A stretch of 64,000 nucleotides of DNA, from the NCBI GenBank assembly GCA_959020715.1, contig CAUESV010000002.1, positions 62,001-126,000 on the forward strand. The letters run 5' to 3'. Made by a program: the position numbers and the translations under genes. This stretch comes from an uncultured Collinsella sp. Lineage in GTDB: Bacteria > Actinomycetota > Coriobacteriia > Coriobacteriales > Coriobacteriaceae. Under the pieces are notes generated by a model, which was not told the origin of the DNA, did no database searches, and worked only from the letters and a program-made list of their open reading frames with translations. Positions 60,329 to 64,000 of the stretch are shown here, piece by piece. Positions within the stretch are counted from its first letter, which is position 1, and each line of letters starts with the position of its first letter.

Positions 60329-61252
60329 ATGAACATCGTTCTTGCGATGGCGCAGGGCCTCGTGGTCATGCTGGTCGCGCCCTTCTTCTCCGGCCTCGCC
60401 CGTGTGATTCGCGCGAAGATGCACAATCGCCGCGGTCCGTCCATCCTTCAGGATTACCGGGACCTCGCGAAGCTCATGGCGCGTCCCGAGTCCGTGAGTT
60501 CCGACTCGAGCTTCGTGCTGCGCATCATGCCGCCGCTGTTCCTCGCGGTGTCGTTTATGCTCGCCATGGGCCTGCCCATGTTCACGCTCCAGAGCCCCAT
60601 GCCCGTCTTTGGTGACGCCATCACCATCATGTACGCGCTCGCGCTGTCCCGCTTCTTCTTCGCGCTGTCCGGCGTGGATTCCTCCAACGCCTACGCGGGC
60701 TTCGGCGGTATCCGCGAGCTCCTCATGAGCGTGCTCATCGAGCCGTCCATGCTCATCGCGCTGTTCACCGTCGCCATCGTGTGCGGCTCCACGGACATTG
60801 CGACCATGGGTCAGCACATCGTTACGGGCAACGTCTCGAGCGTCGTCGCCGTTATCCTTGCCGGCGTCGCCTTCGCGGCCGCCTGTTACATGGAGCTCGG
60901 CAAGCTTCCGTTCGATCAGGCCGAAGCCGAGCAGGAGCTCCAGGAGGGCCCGCTCGCCGAGTTCTCCGGCCCGTCCCTGGCCATGATGAAGCTCGCCATG
61001 GGCATGAAGCAGGTCGTGGTCGTCGCTTGGTTCACCTCCATCTTCATCCCCTGGGGAGAGCCCGCGACCATCGGCGTCACCGCTCTCGTGGGCGCCGTCG
61101 TCTTCCTCGTCAAGTGCCTGGTCGATTTCGTCGTCTGCGGCGTGCTCGAGAACTCCGTTTCCCGTTCGCGCTTCAAGGTGCTCGGTAACCAGACCTGGGC
61201 CGTCGTCGGCATCGCGGTCCTCGCGTTCGTCTTCGTCGTCGTAGGCGTGTAG
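60329..61252 (+). CDS. hyfC: Hydrogenase-4 component C, NuoH-like membrane anchor
   Basis: 307 aa with eight hydrophobic segments. NRRGPSILQDYRDLAKLMARPE is the NuoH/HycD/HyfC cytoplasmic loop, and ELGKLPFDQAEAEQELQEGPLAEFSGPSLAMMKLAM matches the acidic loop of NuoH that contacts the peripheral arm. ATG 60329 follows GAGGGGAGAGG. It links the hydrogenase peripheral subunits (outside this window) to the pump subunits. Confidence 0.94.
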   Translation: MNIVLAMAQGLVVMLVAPFFSGLARVIRAKMHNRRGPSILQDYRDLAKLMARPESVSSDSSFVLRIMPPLFLAVSFMLAMGLPMFTLQSPMPVFGDAITIMYALALSRFFFALSGVDSSNAYAGFGGIRELLMSVLIEPSMLIALFTVAIVCGSTDIATMGQHIVTGNVSSVVAVILAGVAFAAACYMELGKLPFDQAEAEQELQEGPLAEFSGPSLAMMKLAMGMKQVVVVAWFTSIFIPWGEPATIGVTALVGAVVFLVKCLVDFVVCGVLENSVSRSRFKVLGNQTWAVVGIAVLAFVFVVVGV

Positions 61253-61268
61253 GGAGAAGGGAGAAACT

Positions 61269-62726
61269 ATGTCAATCGAATCGAGCTTGTCCCTCTTTGC
61301 CATGGTGGCGATCGCCGTCCCCATGCTGGGCTCCCTGCTCATCGTCTTGCTGCCGCGTCCCTACGCTAAATGGATCTGCGCCTTTGCCGGCGGCATCGCC
61401 ACGGTCGCTTCCGTTGGCTTGGCCGCGACGTTTGCCGGAAACGGCATGAACGCGGTCGATGTAACCTGGGCGAGTATGGGCCAGACCTTGGTCATGGGCT
61501 TCATATTCGACCGGATGAGCACGCTGCTCGCACCCGCGTTCGTCGCTATCGGCCTGCTCGTCGTCATCTATTCGTTCCCGTACATGAGCGATAAGAATAA
61601 GGAGCATCCCGACGCGCCCCGTCGTCGCTTCTACGTGTACTTCTCCACGTTCATCGGCGCCATGGCCGGTCTCGCCTACAGCTCCACCATCGTCGGCCAG
61701 CTCGTTTTCTTCGAGATCACCGGTGTGTGCTCCTGGGGCCTCATCAGCTACTACATGACGCCCACGGCCAAGAAGGCCGGTATGAAGGCGCTCATCATCA
61801 CCCATATCGGCGCTCTGGGACTCTACATCGGCGCGGCCTTCCTGTTCGCCGGAACCGGCACGTTCGCGCTGAGCGCGATCTCCCAGCTCGATTCCGGTAT
61901 GAAGACCGTCGTGCTGCTGCTCATCCTGTTCGCTGCTTGGGCCAAGTCCGCCCAGTTCCCGCTCTACATGTGGCTGCCCTCCGCAATGGAGGCCCCCACG
62001 CCCGTTTCCGCCTACCTTCATGGCGCGTCCATGGTTAAGGTCGGCGTGTGCGTGTTCGCCCGCGCTCTTGCGAGCGCCGGCGATATCCCCGAGATCGTCG
62101 GTTGGGTCGCCATCATCGACGCCGTCGTGACCATGCTCTTCGGCTTCCTCATGTACCTGCCCCAGAAGGATATGAAGCGCCTGCTCGCCTTCTCGACGAT
62201 CGCGCAGCTCGCCTACGTGTTCTTTGGCCTGGGCCTCTCCGTGTTCGGAAGCCAGATGGCGTTTAACGGCGCCGTCGAGCACATCTTCAACCACGCGTTC
62301 ACCAAGACCCTGTTCTTCCTCATCGCTGGCTCTCTCAGCTTCACGCTGGGAACCCGTATGCTGCCCAAGATCCAGGGCCTCATGAAGAAGTACCCGGTCA
62401 CGGGCGTGGGCTTTGCGGTCGCCGCGACCGCTATCGCCGGCGTGCCCCCCATGAGCACGTTCTTTTCCAAGTTCCAGATCATTTCCGGTGGCTTCGCGGT
62501 TGGTGCTACCAACACGGTCATCTTTGTCCTCGTGTGCGTCATGGTCGTCGAGACCGTCGCCACCTTCGCATGGTTCCTGCGTTGGATGGGTAAGGTCCTG
62601 CCCGGTGAGCCGAGCGAGACCGTGGCCGCCGGCCAGCCCCTTCCGCGCGCCATGGCGTTCGTGTTCGTCGTCCTCATGATCATGGTCGTCGTCGCCGGTC
62701 CTCTGTCCTCTAGTTGGATGGGTTAG
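61269..62726 (+). CDS. hyfD: Hydrogenase-4 component D, NuoM/NuoL-like subunit
   Basis: 485 aa with about 14 membrane segments. FEITGVCSWGLISYYM, AKSAQFPLYMWLPSAMEAPTPVSAYLHGASMVKVGVCVFAR and KDMKRLLAFSTIAQLAYVF are the antiporter-family signatures. HyfD, with HyfE and HyfF, is present in Hyf (FHL-2) but absent from the simpler Hyc complex, so this is the larger, potentially ion-pumping type. Confidence 0.93.
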   Translation: MSIESSLSLFAMVAIAVPMLGSLLIVLLPRPYAKWICAFAGGIATVASVGLAATFAGNGMNAVDVTWASMGQTLVMGFIFDRMSTLLAPAFVAIGLLVVIYSFPYMSDKNKEHPDAPRRRFYVYFSTFIGAMAGLAYSSTIVGQLVFFEITGVCSWGLISYYMTPTAKKAGMKALIITHIGALGLYIGAAFLFAGTGTFALSAISQLDSGMKTVVLLLILFAAWAKSAQFPLYMWLPSAMEAPTPVSAYLHGASMVKVGVCVFARALASAGDIPEIVGWVAIIDAVVTMLFGFLMYLPQKDMKRLLAFSTIAQLAYVFFGLGLSVFGSQMAFNGAVEHIFNHAFTKTLFFLIAGSLSFTLGTRMLPKIQGLMKKYPVTGVGFAVAATAIAGVPPMSTFFSKFQIISGGFAVGATNTVIFVLVCVMVVETVATFAWFLRWMGKVLPGEPSETVAAGQPLPRAMAFVFVVLMIMVVVAGPLSSSWMG

Positions 62727-62736
62727 GAGGTAGGAC

Positions 62737-63390
62737 ATGGGTTATTCGTTAGTCAATATCCTGGGCGGTCTTCTGATCGTGACCTCCACCATGGTGGTCG
62801 TCTCGAAGACCATCCCGTCCGCCATCAAGTGGTACGCGATCCAGTCGGTTGTCCTGGTGGGCGTGCTGCTCACCCTGGGCCTCACCACCGGTGCCACCGA
62901 GCTTCTCATGTGGGCCGCGTCGGCCTTCGTCACCAAGGTGATCCTCGTTCCGTTCATTCTCAACCGTGCCTACAAGAAGATGGGTTCGCCTGCCGATAGC
63001 ACGCTGACCTCCTCCATCAAGCCGGCCTGGACCATCATCCTCACCGGTCTGGAGGTGGCCGTCTGCTTCGCGGTGGTCACGCGCCTGAGCCTGCCCACCG
63101 CCGAGGTGGCCACTCCGGCCCTCGCCATCAGCTTCGCGCACTTCTTCGTCGGCCTCACGTGCATCATCTCCCAGCGCAACATCCTCAAGCAGATCTTCGG
63201 GTACTGCCTTATGGAGAACGGTAGCCACGTGACGCTCGCTCTGCTCGCGCCTACGGCCCCCGAGATCATCGAGATCGGCATCGCCACCGACGCCATCTTC
63301 GCCGTCATCATCATGTCCGCCGTCGTCGTGAGGATTTGGAACGACACCAAGTCGCTCGACTCCCACGACCTGACCGAATTGAAGGGGTAG
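62737..63390 (+). CDS. hyfE: Hydrogenase-4 component E
   Basis: 217 aa with six to seven hydrophobic segments. It corresponds to NuoK-like HyfE: LLMWAASAFVTKVILVPFILNRAYKK and FVGLTCIISQRNILKQIFGYCLMENGSHVTLALLAP (the Glu-containing NuoK-like helix) are diagnostic. GGAGG precedes the ATG, ten bases after hyfD. Confidence 0.93.
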   Translation: MGYSLVNILGGLLIVTSTMVVVSKTIPSAIKWYAIQSVVLVGVLLTLGLTTGATELLMWAASAFVTKVILVPFILNRAYKKMGSPADSTLTSSIKPAWTIILTGLEVAVCFAVVTRLSLPTAEVATPALAISFAHFFVGLTCIISQRNILKQIFGYCLMENGSHVTLALLAPTAPEIIEIGIATDAIFAVIIMSAVVVRIWNDTKSLDSHDLTELKG

Positions 63391-63393
63391 GCC

Positions 63394-64000
63394 ATGGATG
63401 TTTCAATGCTGACGGTCGCCCTGCTCGCTTGTCCTCTCGTGTTCTCCCTGATTATGGCTGCGCTCCCCAAGACGACGTCCTACAACGTCTTCGCGGGGCT
63501 CAACACCATCTCCGTCGCGGCGACCCTTGTCCTTTCGGTCGTCACCGCGGGAACCATGCTCTCGAGCGGGCAGAATATCGACGCTTTGGGCCTGTGGCTC
63601 CATCTCGATTCGCTCTCGTCGATCTTCGTCCTTCTGGTAGGCATCATCGGGTTCATCACCGGCGTGTACTCCATCTCCTATATCAAGATCGATATCGAGG
63701 AGAAGACCATGCCGGCCGAGCGCACCAAGCAGTACTACGCGCTGTTCAGCCTGTTCGTCTTCACGATGCTGCTCGCCTGCCTGTCCAACAACATCATCCT
63801 CACCTGGGCGGCGGTCGAGGCCACTACGCTGTCGACCGTGTTCCTCGTGGGCATCTACAAGAACAAGCAGGCGCTCGAGGCGTCTTGGAAGTACGCGATG
63901 GTCTGCACCGCCGGTGTGGCCTTCGGCCTGTTCGGCACGCTGCTCATCTACGCGAACGCCGCCGATATCATGCCCAACGCGCATGAGGCCGCCTTCCTCA
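63394..64000 (+). CDS. hyfF: Hydrogenase-4 component F (N-terminal part, cut by window edge)
   Basis: About 202 residues are visible of a further NuoL/M-like subunit: MDVSMLTVALLACPLVFSLI, LDSLSSIFVLLVGIIGFITGVYSISYI and NNIILTWAAVEATTLSTVFLVGIYKNKQALEASWKY match HyfF. It starts three bases after hyfE. Gene order A-B-C-D-E-F is the same as in the E. coli hyf operon; G (large subunit), H and I are expected just beyond the window. Confidence 0.93.
   Translation, partial: MDVSMLTVALLACPLVFSLIMAALPKTTSYNVFAGLNTISVAATLVLSVVTAGTMLSSGQNIDALGLWLHLDSLSSIFVLLVGIIGFITGVYSISYIKIDIEEKTMPAERTKQYYALFSLFVFTMLLACLSNNIILTWAAVEATTLSTVFLVGIYKNKQALEASWKYAMVCTAGVAFGLFGTLLIYANAADIMPNAHEAAFL

Overview
The window is about 60% GC, densely packed and strictly anaerobic in character. 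Gene content (formate hydrogenlyase operon with a selenocysteine formate dehydrogenase, selenium-handling genes, double-cubane 2-hydroxyacyl-CoA-dehydratase-like proteins, Tat-type lipoproteins, actinobacterial codon use) points to a Coriobacteriia gut anaerobe, most likely Collinsella. This assignment is inference from content, not from a marker-gene comparison. No prophage, insertion sequence or CRISPR array was seen.

Layout. 1-12.4 kb holds housekeeping genes: a truncated phosphate transporter, a Bax inhibitor-1 protein, a macrodomain/PARG-like protein with an altered catalytic motif, an SGNH hydrolase, thiD and thiC (thiC behind a TPP riboswitch), yaaA, an M18 aminopeptidase and polA. 12.5-18 kb carries a HAD phosphatase and argG-argH; a 24-codon leader ORF ending in a cluster of arginine codons precedes argG and looks like an attenuator. 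17.6-31.2 kb holds ndk, rpiB, a cysteine desulfidase, rpsA, the RNase P RNA, a YigZ protein, an O-acetylhomoserine sulfhydrylase-type enzyme, an MFS pump, xpt, a release-factor-like protein, a lipid kinase and a ClC transporter.

31.4-64 kb reads as a linked metal/selenium redox region. moeA-mogA and modABC supply molybdenum (or tungsten) cofactor. A nearly continuous 13-kb collinear run (37.2-50.4 kb) then encodes a double-cubane-type protein, a complete peptide-type ABC importer, a second double-cubane-type protein, its ATP-driven activase, a glycosyltransferase with an apparent one-base frameshift, SelD (itself a selenoprotein, UGA at codon 17), a YedF-like protein, a DUF3343 protein and a cysteine desulfurase/selenocysteine lyase-like enzyme. 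After brnQ, two tRNAs, an AbiEi-like gene and a toxin-antitoxin pair, the formate hydrogenlyase operon begins: hydN-like ferredoxin, fdhF (UGA at codon 140), then hyfA-B-C-D-E-F, cut by the window end. The logic is that Mo/W uptake, cofactor synthesis and selenophosphate production all converge on FdhF, which delivers formate electrons to a membrane hydrogenase.

Two families of intergenic palindromes are scattered through the window: a four-copy 65-70 bp family with AAGTTGCGGTGAAATAG arms, and a three-unit cluster built on TGTTACAGAT. Both are repeat elements of unknown role.
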